The notes beneath the pieces are model-generated. The model saw only the letters and a list, made by a program, of their open reading frames with translations. It was not told the DNA's origin and made no database searches. A stretch of DNA of 64,000 bases, from positions 28,667,621 to 28,731,620 of the forward strand of contig OZ024870.1 of the NCBI GenBank assembly GCA_964017185.1, in the 5' to 3' direction. This DNA is from Rugalucina vietnamica (Eukaryota; Mollusca; Bivalvia; Lucinida; Lucinidae). Positions 12,001 through 25,900 of the stretch are shown here, in pieces. Positions within the stretch are counted from its first letter, which is position 1; the number at the start of each line of letters is the position of its first letter. Position numbers and translations under genes: made by a program.

Positions 12001-15000
12001 TTTTTACCAGAAGCGAACTGTGATGAACCTTCTATCACCCTTCGTTTCCATGCGATCAAGGCTGAGACAAAGAATGGCCGCAAAAAGCAGCAAAAGTTTT
12101 AGATAATTTTATAATTTTGTATGATCCTAAAATCATGGATTAATCAGTTAATGTAAAATGTAAGATTAATATATTCAGAATAAATTGAGAACGTGATTCA
12201 AATTTCATCTGGCACGGTAGGATGCATGTCTCTAATGCATTTATTTCTTTGTCGTATAGGAGCAACGACTACACCCCACTGTGAGAAACCCGATACACAA
12301 TTTGATGGCGTCATTGAACAGAATATTACAAATAATGAAAGACTCCGTCTCAAGGGTATGTATTATGATGTATCTATTCCCTTATATAATGTTATAGATA
12401 TAAGGGACAAAAGTACCTACAGTATGGCTGTTTGATTGATCATTTTAATATAAATAGGTTTTACTGTTTTCCAAACTCCTCGAAATATAAGCCTACTTTG
12501 GAAGCAGTAAAACATCCAAAGGAAGAAGGTGGGCCATATTGTGCACTATCGGAAAATGGACTCTCAACTATTATTCCAATTTATCTTTCTGGACACTCGC
12601 GCTGTAGTTTCAAGAATTTACATCAGGGATCTTTAACATAACTTATATCCCTAAAGATGCTAAATAATTGAAATACTGTTGAGAGAAGTTTCTGGACGTT
12701 TTATCTGTTTTAAATACAGGCAATAACAAAAATTATCATAGTTTAGGAAGAAACCTGCAAATAGAACCTTGATGGCATCGATCATTCTAAATATGCGTGG
12801 CTTGCTATTGAAATAGTAAATGAGGTGTTGTAACCTGTGTTATATAGAAACAAGTACTGTGGTCCTTAAAATTAATAGAAGCCATAAATGATGCCTATTG
12901 TAAACCCAAAAATACAGGTAAGCCCAAAGAAAGGTGCTCGAGTCTGCCAGTGGCATTCAGTCATGATTTGTGGCTTTCTTCTTTTAATTTTTAAATGTTT
13001 AGACATACCGTTAAGACTACCTTTACCTTTGCAGGTAGACGTAGACCACAGAGTAATGTTTAACGCCACTCGGCATGAAATAATGATGGGGGTTAGACAA
13101 GAGCTGAAAAACATTGCAGATGAAAATGACAAAGCATATGGTAAGAATATCGTCTTTATCTTTCATGATAATCGGCTGATATAAAATGTTCATCTTCGTA
13201 AGACACGTAAAATGCAGCGTCAATTTTGATTGGTATGTAGTAATTACCCGCTGAGCGACAGGTGGGTATGATATTTTCCTGACCTGTCCAGCCAAATGCA
13301 TGCACCGAGAGCCCGAAGGGCTCGAGGTGCATGTATTTGGATTGACAGGTCAGGAAAATATCATGCCCACCTGTCGCGAAGCGGGTAATTAACTTACCTT
13401 ATGACCCCATTGAGTGAAATTACAGTTTGTAAGACCTACGCAACGATAATGAACACCGGTAAAGTTATTTTTCTCGCGGCGCAACTATTGACCGAACACT
13501 GCACGGGCAAAACGAGGAAGCTTGTCCACTGTACCGCTTCGCTATTGTCAAAAATAGATCATAAGGGAGTATTTTCCCTTGTGCATTTATAAAATTATTG
13601 AGACATGATTTTATTGGTACTCTTTAGCGTTTTTCTCTCAAAGTTATTAATCATTATATAGGCATTATCTTTTATCGAAACAGTTAACAGACTGGGTGGT
13701 CATCAATTAAATTGATCTCTTATATATGCAAAAATCATACTACCACTTCTTAATGGTTTTTAGATAGGTATATACATTGTGTGTAAGTTTGTATTGCAGG
13801 TTTACGAAACCCTCGGACCTAACTTTCTCCAGTCCACATGGTCAGTTAGGGGACCGGAGTACGAAATGCCCGGCTGTATTTAAGGGATACAGTTGGTCGT
13901 TTCTAATGATCATAATCGCAATGCGAAAACATGTGTTCTGATTCATTGTTCTTGCACAACAATAACCCACTAACCATAATCTGCGAATCTGAAACCAACT
14001 TTCAACGAGAGAAGACTCTCAGTTCTACGTAACTGCTCAGTCAGATCAGTGTCCAACACCCGCAGTAGTCAACTATTTACTTGATAGCTTTAACTTTTGC
14101 CTCAGTTCTCAAACAAGAAGTTAAAATCATTATATTAGAATCATTATGAAACGAATTTTCACCACTTGTCTGGAGGTAAGGAAAGTCACTTTCACCACCT
14201 GTCTGGGGGTAAGGAAAGTGACTTTCCTCACCTCCAGACAGTTGTGAAAGAACTTTTACCACCTGGATAACTGACCATAACATCGCACTTGTAATACAGT
14301 ATGAAAAATAATGTCCTACGAGTTACATTGAAGTCATAAGGTAAATTGTATTCACATGAATTAGCGGTGGCGAATTGTTAGCTCTTATATCAAACACAGG
14401 TGAACGCAATCAAACAAAAACGTCTGTATATTTCAAACTGCGTTAAGACATAGATTTGCATTTGTAATGGTAGAAAATTAAAAGAGGAACAATTAAATTA
14501 AAAGTCGATAAACGAAAACGAGAAAGTATATAACAACTATATTTTGCGCATATATAATACAATTTTATCCACCGATAATTTTCTTACCAGATGCAGTCCT
14601 CCAAGCTTCACTTCTGACCAAGGACATCTACAGACGAGCACATCGTGAACGCCAGTTTGGTCCACGGACATTACCAGCCGCTGTTTCTTCTGATACTGTG
14701 TTGAGGTTACAGACAATACCTCTCAGGGAACGCTACATGCTGGCAAGGGAAGAACTTCAAAGAGCAAATCGGCTGAAACACAGAATAACACTTACTGAAA
14801 GGTAAGTTCTGAACAATTTTATAGTGCTCCTTGAAAAAATGCAAAAAGGTATTATCCAGATAGTCCACGGACACTACTAGCTGTTAGCAAGAGATGAATT
14901 CAAATAGCTAATCGGCCGAAACACAGAATAACACGCACTGAAAGGTTTATTTCTGATTTCACATTAGTTCTTTGACATGCTACAACTGAATGCGTTTGGG

Positions 15001-16934
15001 CATGACTTTATCAGTCATAGGCCTTGCTCAGTACTAATGCATTGGCTGTATTAGATAATGCACCAACATTCGCCTTTGGCTAAAAATGCAAGTTTGAGAC
15101 ATTGACTCCTTTTAAATAATAACACCGAAAATGTGTTACTTATTTCAAATAATTTTCTGAAGCGTGTTTTCAGAGAAAGATATGAATTAGAGACGCGACT
15201 TATGCAAGTTCAGAGACAAGTTGAAGGTAGTCTTCCAGCCAGGACCCTCAGAGATCTGGTTAGAATATCAAACCACACCATCCGAGTTTTGCAAACATTC
15301 AACCCTACCATTGGTACTGGTGGTAGGATTCATTTATATGGGGTAAGAGAAAACAGTTTATCAAGTTTGAGAATGTAACAAAAAGACACCGATAAGTTTA
15401 ATAATTTTGTAAATATTATTCGAGAGCTGGATTAAAGTGTCGGATGGTAAGAAGTCTTTGAAATTTTATTAGGTAGAATCAGGAAAATCTAACAAACAGT
15501 GTATCGAATGACTTCCATATTTTTCTTGCATAGTCAGAGAAATGCCATACTAAAAGCTATTAAATAAAGTAGGATTTTAAATCGCCTGTTCTTCCAGTAA
15601 TTCTAAATCATCGAAAAATGTAGGAATTGAAGTTTAAAACACTGTCATGCTTCACTGTTAGCGTATATTCTGTTCAGTACTTTCAACGATCATTTTCAGC
15701 ATATGTACAAAACTACAATTGAAAACGTTAGAGAATCAAGAGATGTATTGCATGATGCAAAGAATGTTTTGACTCAGACAAAGTCACAGATTACGGTAAG
15801 TAATTGTCATGTTTAGCTTGGTAAATAGTAGCCTTTCGGCTACAGCAGGCACTTAATTCAAAATTGTAAATATATTTGTTTAATGTAGACTAGGCACTTA
15901 ATTCAATAATCTTAAATATTTCTGTTTATGTCCTTTACGCAGTGAATATTTTGTTGTTGATTATATACATTGTACATGAAGGAAGAAGTCCGCACGGTAA
16001 TTTCCAAAAGTTCTATGTGGAGACGAACATACCATATAATTATGCAAAGGATTTAGCTTTATTTTATCAGCTCTTATTTGGGAAAGGCCAAATAATACCT
16101 GCGTAAAACCTAGTTATGTTTTGTTGAATAAGAGGTCTTGATATTCTTAATTTAGTGCATATCTTTTTACTAGGTGGGGCGTAGTTTAAGAAACCAAATT
16201 CTCCGCCGTGGGTCAGCTGGTACTATGGCTGACATGCCTTTTGACGACAGTCGAATGATGCTGTGGGCCGCAGTCGACAGTGCTCGACATCACGCCGACA
16301 ACCTCGTCAAGACAGCAGCTGATTTACATATGTAAAATTTGATCAAAATCAAACAAATAATGTTAATTAAACAGTCAATTATGTTGAAAAATGTTGCTGT
16401 TATGTATCCTTTCGTAAAATGTATTTCAAGTATTAAGCAAGAATCTTTGTATATACCATGACATACATTTAATTCAGTGGTAGCCTTGCAAAGTCGAGTC
16501 AATATTATCATATATCTTATATATTTCAAGTAGTTTGAAATGATCTTTAAAACTCTTAATATTTTCTCCCGTTCAGCAAAAATACTATTATAGCAATGAA
16601 AATTTTATAATATATAATTGAAAGTAAAAATATAGCAGGTAATCAAATTTATGGTTATTAGTTACAACAATACCATGGCTATCTGCTATGTGACTGGATC
16701 TATTTTTAGGAAATTGGCACCAATACTACAGAAAGCAAAAGAAGTACTTGCTGACAGAGATAAGAATACAATCAGTAGAAGAATCGAAGAAACGTCAAGA
16801 ACTCTAGAGAACCAGATATTGGTGATTTACTGATCTCATAACTTACCTCATGTGATAACAAATTGCTAAAGGAAACTAAAGCAGTTTTAAGTTAAGTAAT
16901 TTAAATACGAAATCAATTCCTTTGAACCATTTAC

Positions 16935-16976
<42 letters not shown>

Positions 16977-19900
16977 CAGAAAATCAGTGGAAACTCCTAA
17001 TACTGAACTGATTAAGAAGATTCCATATGCATTGAATTCTTCTGAAAACTAATAATGTCTGTACTGTAATCCTGTTTCAGACGTTGGTGTCAACCCTGGA
17101 TAAGATTGCTGTCGAAATTGACAACGATGATATTTTACGGTCTAGGTGTGAGGCTAAAGGAGTATATGATGATGTTGTGGGTAAATTTCATAGCCACGAT
17201 GCGGGGATCATTGATTGCGATAAGTACTTACCAGATCTAGAAGGCAGTGGCGTTGATGAGAATTTAGGTGATTGTCCCATCCTATCAGTTAGTTAAATGA
17301 ATTTATATGAACTTCTTCATGGCGTAATTTGGTAAAAAAGGTCATGGATTGAATTGGTTGTCTCTTGTCTTTTGAAATAGTAAATCAAAGATACTTGAAT
17401 AAATTTAGAAGTTTTAATGGAAAATTCTCAAGTTAATAGACCACTTATAAAATCAAAGTTATACAGGGATTCACTGACTGGTCCGCGTCGCATTTGTTTC
17501 AACATCCAGAGTGTTACCAAAGTCCACAGTGACATATTATTGCAATCACACAACCACAAACAGTGACATATTATTGCAATAACACAACCGTAAAAAGAAG
17601 CATTATTTTTGTTACAGAAGAAGGTAGTGGTGTGGAAGGTAGCGGTGATTTGGGTGACGAAGACATAATTATTCCCCTTACCAGACCTACTGAAGGTGCT
17701 AATGCAGCAACTGGTGCACTAGACAAACACACCAAGATGGATAAAGTCATTCTGGATAAAGAAAATGTTACCATCAAAGGTGTAACAACAGACGATGAAG
17801 ACATGCTAAGTAAGAAAACAAATCCTGTGGTAACAACAACACCCTTGCCGTCATCCGTGGAACCATTGCTAGAAGAAATAGATGAAAAAGAAACTGAAGA
17901 TGGTGATTTTACATTCACTGACTGGTTCGGATTGTTAGGAGATGATCCGAATGCTGGAGGGAGCAATGTTGGAAATAAGCTTAGTGAGTACTATGTTTTC
18001 ATGTGCTGATAAAAGAAATACTTTGATAAAGGAATGGTTGGTGATGAAATTTAGCAGCAGATATAACACAAGTTATGATTAGTAACCTTGTAAGAGCATG
18101 TACTTGTATATGTTGTGTAGATGTGTCGTCATAATTAAACAAATCTCAACTAGGATACTCACAAGAATTGGTTCAAATCCTTACTTTTTTGTTTCAGATA
18201 CCTTAATTCTTGAAAGGTTGGCCGTCTTTAGCAAGGACAGCGTAGAGGTATTTGCAACTACTGATAAAATCAGAGAAGCATTGGAAGGTAAATACTTACC
18301 AGTGAATATACTCTACGAGTATATATCACGATTGTTATCGAGCCGTTATCTGGTAATATGACCAAATTGATGGCGCCGACGCCCCAAATTCGGTAGCGCG
18401 TCTGGCTTCTTATTAGCTATGCAGGTTCGAATCCCACTGACGACGCCAGTGAAAATATTGATTATTGAAAAAAACTAACAATGGTTCCAGCATCGGTATG
18501 CACCCAAATGGTTTGACTTTTACCTTCTGGGCGCAGTGGTTACACTGGGTATTTCCAGGCCGAATTACACTGGCTTTGCCCCAGCGCTAATCAGTTGGCT
18601 TCTAAGAAACAGAATTGCTTAGCTGAGTGGAAATGCCTAGCTTGGCGTCTACCTCCCGTCAGTAAGTAAACCTAGCGCTCAGCAAAGGGAAAAAGGAGTT
18701 TTGTGTAAGAAGTTCACTTTGCTTATCAAAAACCTAATTGGTAATGTCTTGCTTCAATTTGTAAGAGGCGCCTCACTACCATCCGTGACTATCTGCGTAT
18801 TTTGCATTTTGTGCAAGACTGTAAAGGTTTTATATAGGGCGGTAGAAAAATGGTGCCAGATCAATGCAAATGAGAAAATTCCCTGTAGTATGTTTAGCTT
18901 TAAAGACTTAGCTCCTGAAGGAGTTATGTTGGTACCACTGTTCATTAGAATAATGACCCTTAATGGTGCAGTATGGTCCAGAGATCAAAGGACTGTCATA
19001 ATGAGGCGACTACCTCGTTTCCTCTGCAGTGGGCAATAGAGAGGCCTCTAGAGGATAATACCTGTGGTCCACTTTTTATTGGTTTTATGATCCCTGATAA
19101 CATGTGCAATAAAACTGCCTCCCTCTGCAATCAATATTTATTTTACCTGTTTTGGGCCCCTACCTGTATTCACAGTCAATTTCATGCCACCCGGTATCCT
19201 GTCTCTTATCATTGATCTGCTAATGACACCCAATAGACAAGGAAATATGTGTTTAATTGATTAGTTTGTACCTCATGTAACATTACCTTCCCCATGCATT
19301 ACGAAAACATGCCCATGCAATATACAAAGATTTTTAAAGTCGTAAAAAATGAAAATTTTCATTGGAAAATTTTTGCTATTTTTCTTTTTTTTGCTCAAAA
19401 CATAGATTGTGGGTACACGTTAGAACCGCCTCGCCGAGGCGGTTCTAACGAGTACCCACAATCTATGTTTTGGAGCAAAAATAAGAAAAATAGGTATACC
19501 CCTGAATACCCCAGTTTTGCTATATGAAAGTGGGGTTTGTGGGGGTACACATTTCACGGACATGTTTTCCTGATGGAATTATTCCAGATCTACAGTCAAA
19601 GTGGAACGTAACAAAGCGGTCATTTGAAGATTTTGAAAACAATGTTCTAGCAACCAAGGTGTTTCTCTACAAATGGGCTGCCAAAAATCAGTACTTTAGT
19701 GCTGTCCATGATCGTGTCATTTCTCTGAGAGACCACATGGATCTTCAGGTAAAGGATGAAATATGTTCAAAGAATGTAGTACACTTTGTGGTCAGATTAG
19801 AATATTATATTTTTAAAGTTATTTTATACAGAATACATATTTACATTATTTTAGGGTTGCAATATTTGTAATTCATATAATTGGCAGTGTCTATCACTTA

Positions 19901-22900
19901 TGTGTACAAACGATGCAGACATCCAGTCTGTTTCGATTTGCATCTCAACAACTAAGAAGCCATTCATAGATTTAGAGTTTGAAGCTTGTATTTCAGTCTG
20001 AGGTCATAGAAAGGCAGTGTACAGAGGCAGTTGCTACAGCAGAGAGGAAGTTAGAAGCAGCTGAAGAGAGACAGGCAAGGGGTCAACACAGAGCTGAAAC
20101 TGCTGCTGATCCAGAGGTTGTTAAAGAAGCGGTGGATGCAGGTGCATTACGAAAACTTGCCCATGCAATATACAGTGACTTGTAAAGTTGTAAAAAAATA
20201 AAATTTTCAGAAGAAAATTATCGATATTTTTCTTATTTTTGCTCAAAACATAGATTGTGGGTACACGTTAGAACCGCCTGGGCGAGGCGGTTCTAACGAG
20301 TACCCACAATCTTTGTATAAAAGTGGGGCTTAAAGGGGTATATATTGCATGGACATTTTTTTGTCTTTTTTGATCGGGTTGTGGTTTCGTCTTTAAATAA
20401 TTTATAAACGCCTTTCGTCGTGTTTCCAATTATATTTACTTGACTGTCGTAACTTGTCTTAAATACAGGAATCGATTGCGCTATGAATGAGCGATCAGGA
20501 TATGAAAGCTATGAAGCCCCCCCCCCCCCCCCCCCAATTAATTGTATACCGATGATTCCAAGGGGATACTTCTATTTGTTTTATTTTTGGAGTCGAATTT
20601 TGTGCTGTTTGAACTTAATATGCGTTTTCATATTTTATTTTAGTTTGAAAAACTGAGTGGCCGCCTTTTGGGAAACTCGGCTTACAATATGTTTTCTAAG
20701 TATAAGCACCTAATTGTCAATTTAGTTTTTCCAACCTCGGTTTTTGGAGTGAGAATTCCTTTCTGATTGCACCTTTTCCTGACGAAATTGACTACTTGTA
20801 CCTCTTCATACATACGATTTCATTCACTATTTTTTGTAGTTTTATTTGAAACTTAATGATTGCTTGGATGTAAACAAGATCATACATGTTTACAGTTGGA
20901 CGTGTGAAAGAAGAAGTACAGGAAATTGTACAACTCAAACGAGTTATCCCTGATCCATGTGGAAGTATGCAGAACTTAGACAACGTATTGAGAACGAACA
21001 TTAGTGAACTTCGACAGAACATTGCAAAAGCCAAAGAAATAGCATCGAGTTTACAGGTGGGTCCATCAATTCTAAGTATAAATTTTAGTATTTGAACCTG
21101 TGCATGAGAAAACGAACAATTTGGGTTTACGACCAGATCTGATATAAACCAGCCTGTACAGTCACGGGAGCAGGCTAGAAGCTTGAAATTTTAGATACAT
21201 GTATAAGTAGAAGAGGAATTGCACTATCCGTGTAGCGAAAACAAAGGCGCTGATCAGCTTCGCAGTTACTGCGAGGCTGATCTGCGCCTTTGTTTTCGCA
21301 TATGCAGATTATTGGTTTTCTCATGCGGCGGCTCATTTTTTGGAACTGTATAAAAGGGTTCAACAAACACAACTGATTTGTGTGAAACGGCATTTTGCCT
21401 ATGAATCTGGTCAAAACAAAACAAACACTTTCACGTTTTTTCTGACTAATGTTGCAATAGTGTAGCTCTACTAAAATGATATTTATCAACTAGGTGCCAG
21501 TATCTTTACAAGGCGATGGATATTTAACTGTACCTTTGAATGGAGATGACACCAAAACATCTAGGATGACACTGTCAATGAATGTTAATCCAGGGGGTGA
21601 AGATGGTCCAATTGTGATAGTACAAACAGAGGAGTCGGTATGTAGATAAATTGATTAGTGGCATGGATATATATTACCTCAATTCAGATGTCAGCGGTAA
21701 TTAAATAATGTAAAAATTCAGATGTCATTATTTTTTCGATATATATATATACGGGGTCTGTCCCAGAAATACGTAGACATTTGTGATAAAACAGTAATGG
21801 GTCTGCAGAACTTCATGAAATTTATATGATCTGTTTGCATACATCTAATAAACATTTCGTACAAATATGGATGAATTCGCCCCTTACACAACAGATTTAT
21901 ATGCATTTATTCCAAGAGGGGTAGGTGTCTACGGCGCACGTCAAAAACACTGTTTTGAAATTCATCAAGATCAAATTCAACAGTTCCTGTAATTGCGAAT
22001 TGATGTGATATTACACAATTCTAACTTTCAGTTGCATGAGTAATTATGTAAGATAAGTTTTTGAAAATTTGAAATAATTTCCACCATCAGCGTTGATTTT
22101 ATAGAAATATTCTTAAACTTACTGCAATTATTTTATTGGAAAATAATGACGTAATGTAAGTTTTGCGGCGCAAAATTAGACCCTCCGCAAGCTTTTCTTT
22201 CCAGTTAAGTATATTTAACAAAATAAATTTATAAAATCAACCTTCTATTGTGTCATTAATAATCCTGTGATGATTCTGAATGCATTTTTTGTTTGAATAT
22301 TCTAACTGCTCACTTCTTGTTGTCATTTTAAACAAGCAACATGTTTTTGTTTTATTTCAGTCTAAAATAAAATTAGTGTTCCCTCATATAAAATGAAACT
22401 GATCATGCTATTTTTTCTACTTATCATTAATAACTCAAATTATTGACTATACTTTTAATTAAGAAGACTTAATCAATGCTTAGATGACAATATTCATCAC
22501 CATTAATGGCTCTAATAAAGAGACTGCACACAAAATATTCAACCACCCCTCCACAAAAACGTAGCAAAATGATTTTCAACGTGCTCCGTAAACGCGGATA
22601 TACCATCATATAAATCTCCATAACTTTTGCAATTTGTAAGCGATTGAACTAATATTTTCACAGATTGCTCAGTACAAATGTAGTTTAAAAGCATGAACGT
22701 ATCTTTAAATTTCAACGAACCGTTCACGAAATATCAGACATTTTTATGATTTCCCGGGACAGACCTCGTATATATATGTTGTTAATCGTAATACCCACGA
22801 TATAGGTATCAGTCTTAAAAAGGTACAAGTAGGCAAAGATCAGGAAAAGGCGCAATCAGAAAAAGATTCCCACTCCAAACACCGAGATGGGAAAAAACCA

Positions 22901-25900
22901 AACCAACAATCAGGTACTTAAACCATGAAAACATTTCGTAAGCCGAATTAGCAGCTATTTTCCCAATAGGTGGCCACTCAGTTACCTTGAAAACACACAT
23001 AAGGCGCTAACTGCACAAAAATTCTAAACACCTAGACATAAAACAAAAAGAACCACCACAGAAGTATCGACTTGGAACGATCAGTAACACACAGTTAAAC
23101 ATTACAGAAATACAATTATTGCTTTAACTGGGTTCATTTCCATACTTTTATGAACAACTCATTTGAGACGAATATTCGATTTGCAAACAAGATGAAATAA
23201 TTGAACTTACGTCCTGGGTGTGTATATCCTGAAAGGATTTATTATTGTTGTTGTTTTATTTAATTGTTTAGATTAAATCTAATTTTTATAATAGAAAGCT
23301 CTATGTGCGCATGATATAATAGGTAGTTTTTATTTTAATTTTGTAACCTATTGAAGAAACCCTGGACACAAAATGAGCCGCCTCATGGGAAAACCAACAA
23401 TCTGCATAGGCGAAAACAAAGGCGCAGATCAGCTGATCAGCGCCTTTGTTTTCGCTACTCGGATAGTACAATTCCTCTTCTACTTAAATCCGAAATTTCA
23501 AGCTTCTAGCTGTTTTCTGTGCTTGTACAGGTCGGTTTGTGTCAGACCTGTTCGGAAACCACATTGTTGGTTTTCCCACGAGGTGGCTCAAATATTGATT
23601 TTGTTTTTAGGGTTCTGTAGTGGTATCGGTGGATGACTCTTCTCCTGTCCTAACAGTGTTGGACAAGGATGACTATGATATTGGAGAGACGACCTTAGAT
23701 CTGCAGTTTGAAAGTAACACCACGTATGATGTTACCGTTGAAAGGTAGACTTAGATTCATTTTCTAACCGACATTTAATATCTGGCCTTATTTGGATTAT
23801 ACTAGTCTTTGTAACGACTACCCTGTTGAAAGTTGCAAAATTACAGTAATTCTGTTTGGCTCCATGTTGCCAAATCTATAGGGTCACTGAAGAGGCTTAA
23901 GTAGCCGAGACCGCTTTGTGACCCATCCCCTTTCTCATCAATATGTTCACTGCTCTTAAAGGATCTCAGTTTTGTGTTTATTAGATATATAATTGATTGT
24001 TGAAACATATGTGTTTCGTTCATATTTCAGACAAAGAAATTTTACTCTATGTATTTCCATACTATGCTTAGGTACCACATTGTTTAATCAACAGCTTAAT
24101 TTCGAAATTGTGGATTGAAGAAATGTATGTACGCTGAAAACATACAGAATGTCGTCATTTGGATATTGCTTAGCATTTTTCCTTGAATTCAATTAAAAAA
24201 AAAAATAACACGCTTATTAAGGGTATGCAAAGCAAACGAACCTATACATGTCACAAGTATAAGCTTTAACAAAAAGCTTGGTCTACGCTTCGCATATATA
24301 AACTAGATTAGAATGTCAAAGAATCTGACCGTACTCCCATTTCATCGTGGTGCATTTGACTGAACAGAAATAAAACGCTGTGCGGTGAAAGCATTCATAC
24401 CTGACAATCGACCGTCACGATACTGTCGGTTCATTTCATTCCGTTGTGGCTTGGATAGAATGTAATTGGCTACACGGCAGGTGGGGCGCTGTCAAAGCTT
24501 TCATACCTGACCATATAGCGTCACAATACCGTCGGTTCATTTCATTCCGTTGTTGCTTAGATAGAATGCAACCATGCACCAGTTCCACGAATTTAACAAT
24601 TTGCCCCATTTTTTGGTACCTACTGCACCATTGGTACAAATGTTACCAACCAAACCAGAGGACCAATGGTCCTGTAAACGCTCACCCGAGACCCGAGATA
24701 TATACCAATAAACTTGTTTGACTAGAATGGTAATATACAGGTATATAACCCCAGGGCAGGGTCAGAGCAACCTCTGGAGTCAATTTCTTTTTTAAATCAA
24801 AAAGATTCAGTCCATTTGCCAATTTACTGCAAGTTTTGCCCTTCAAATGACATTGTAACAATTTTCCCCATTCAAATGCATGGGCAACCTAAGTTGACCT
24901 TGCCGTAAAAAAGGTCAAGGTCATCCCAGGGTCATGATTTATACAAACTGTAGAGCTCTATTGCCTGATGCTTCATGCCAAGATTCAAACCCATAGGCCT
25001 TCTGGTTCTGGAGAAGAAGATTTTTTAAAGGTTTTTGCTATTTATAGCCATGGCGGCCATCTTGGTCACGTGACCTTGACCAATTATACAAACTTTCATT
25101 CACTCTTCCTTAAAATGCTCCATATAAAGTTTGGCTTTGATTGGCCAATCGGTTTCAGAGAAGAAGATGTTTGAATATTATGGCCATACACATGTATATA
25201 GCCCCAGGGCAGGGGCAGACAACCCTCTGGGCCCAAATATTTTCATAAATATAAATCTTCTGTCCATTTGCTCATTCCTAGCAAGTTTTTTGCCATTTTG
25301 ACATTTTCCTGTTGTTTTTTTTTCCCATTCAAATGCATGGGCGGCTTAACTTGACCTTGTTGTAAAAAAGTTCAAGGTCATCCAAGGGCCATGATTTATA
25401 TAAACTTTGTAGAGCTCCATTGCCTGATGCTTCATGTCAAGTTTCAAAATCATAGGCTTTCTGGTTCTGGGGAAGAAGATTTTTAAAGGTTTTTGCTATT
25501 TATAGCCATGGCGGCCATCTTGGTCATGTGACCTGGACCATTTATATTAACTTTTTTCCCTTTTCCTAAGGATGCTCCACATGAAGTTTGGCTTCGATTG
25601 GCCAAGCGGTTTCAGAGGAGAAGATGTTTCAATATTATAGAAATATACATGTATATAGCCCCGGGGCAGGGGCAGACAACCCCCAGGGGCCAAAATTTTT
25701 CCATAAACATTAATTTTCTGTCTATTTGCCTATTTCCAGTAAGTTTCACCCATTTAATAACATTTTTCCATTTTTCCCCATTCAAATGCATTGGCGACCC
25801 AAGTTGACATTGCCGTGAAATAGGTCAAGGTCGTCACAGGGTCATGATTTATATAAACTTTGTAGAGCTTCTTTCTGTGATGCTTCACACCAAGTTTCAA

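Noticed and set aside
17571-17966. A 131-codon minus-strand frame
   Set aside because: Antisense to the acidic exon 12 of the laminin-like gene; its Ser/Val richness mirrors the Asp/Thr-rich coding strand.
18371-18449. A functional tRNA gene
   Set aside because: The B box is good, but the acceptor stem has a mismatch, position 33 is not T and SINE-type sequence follows; treated as a SINE head.
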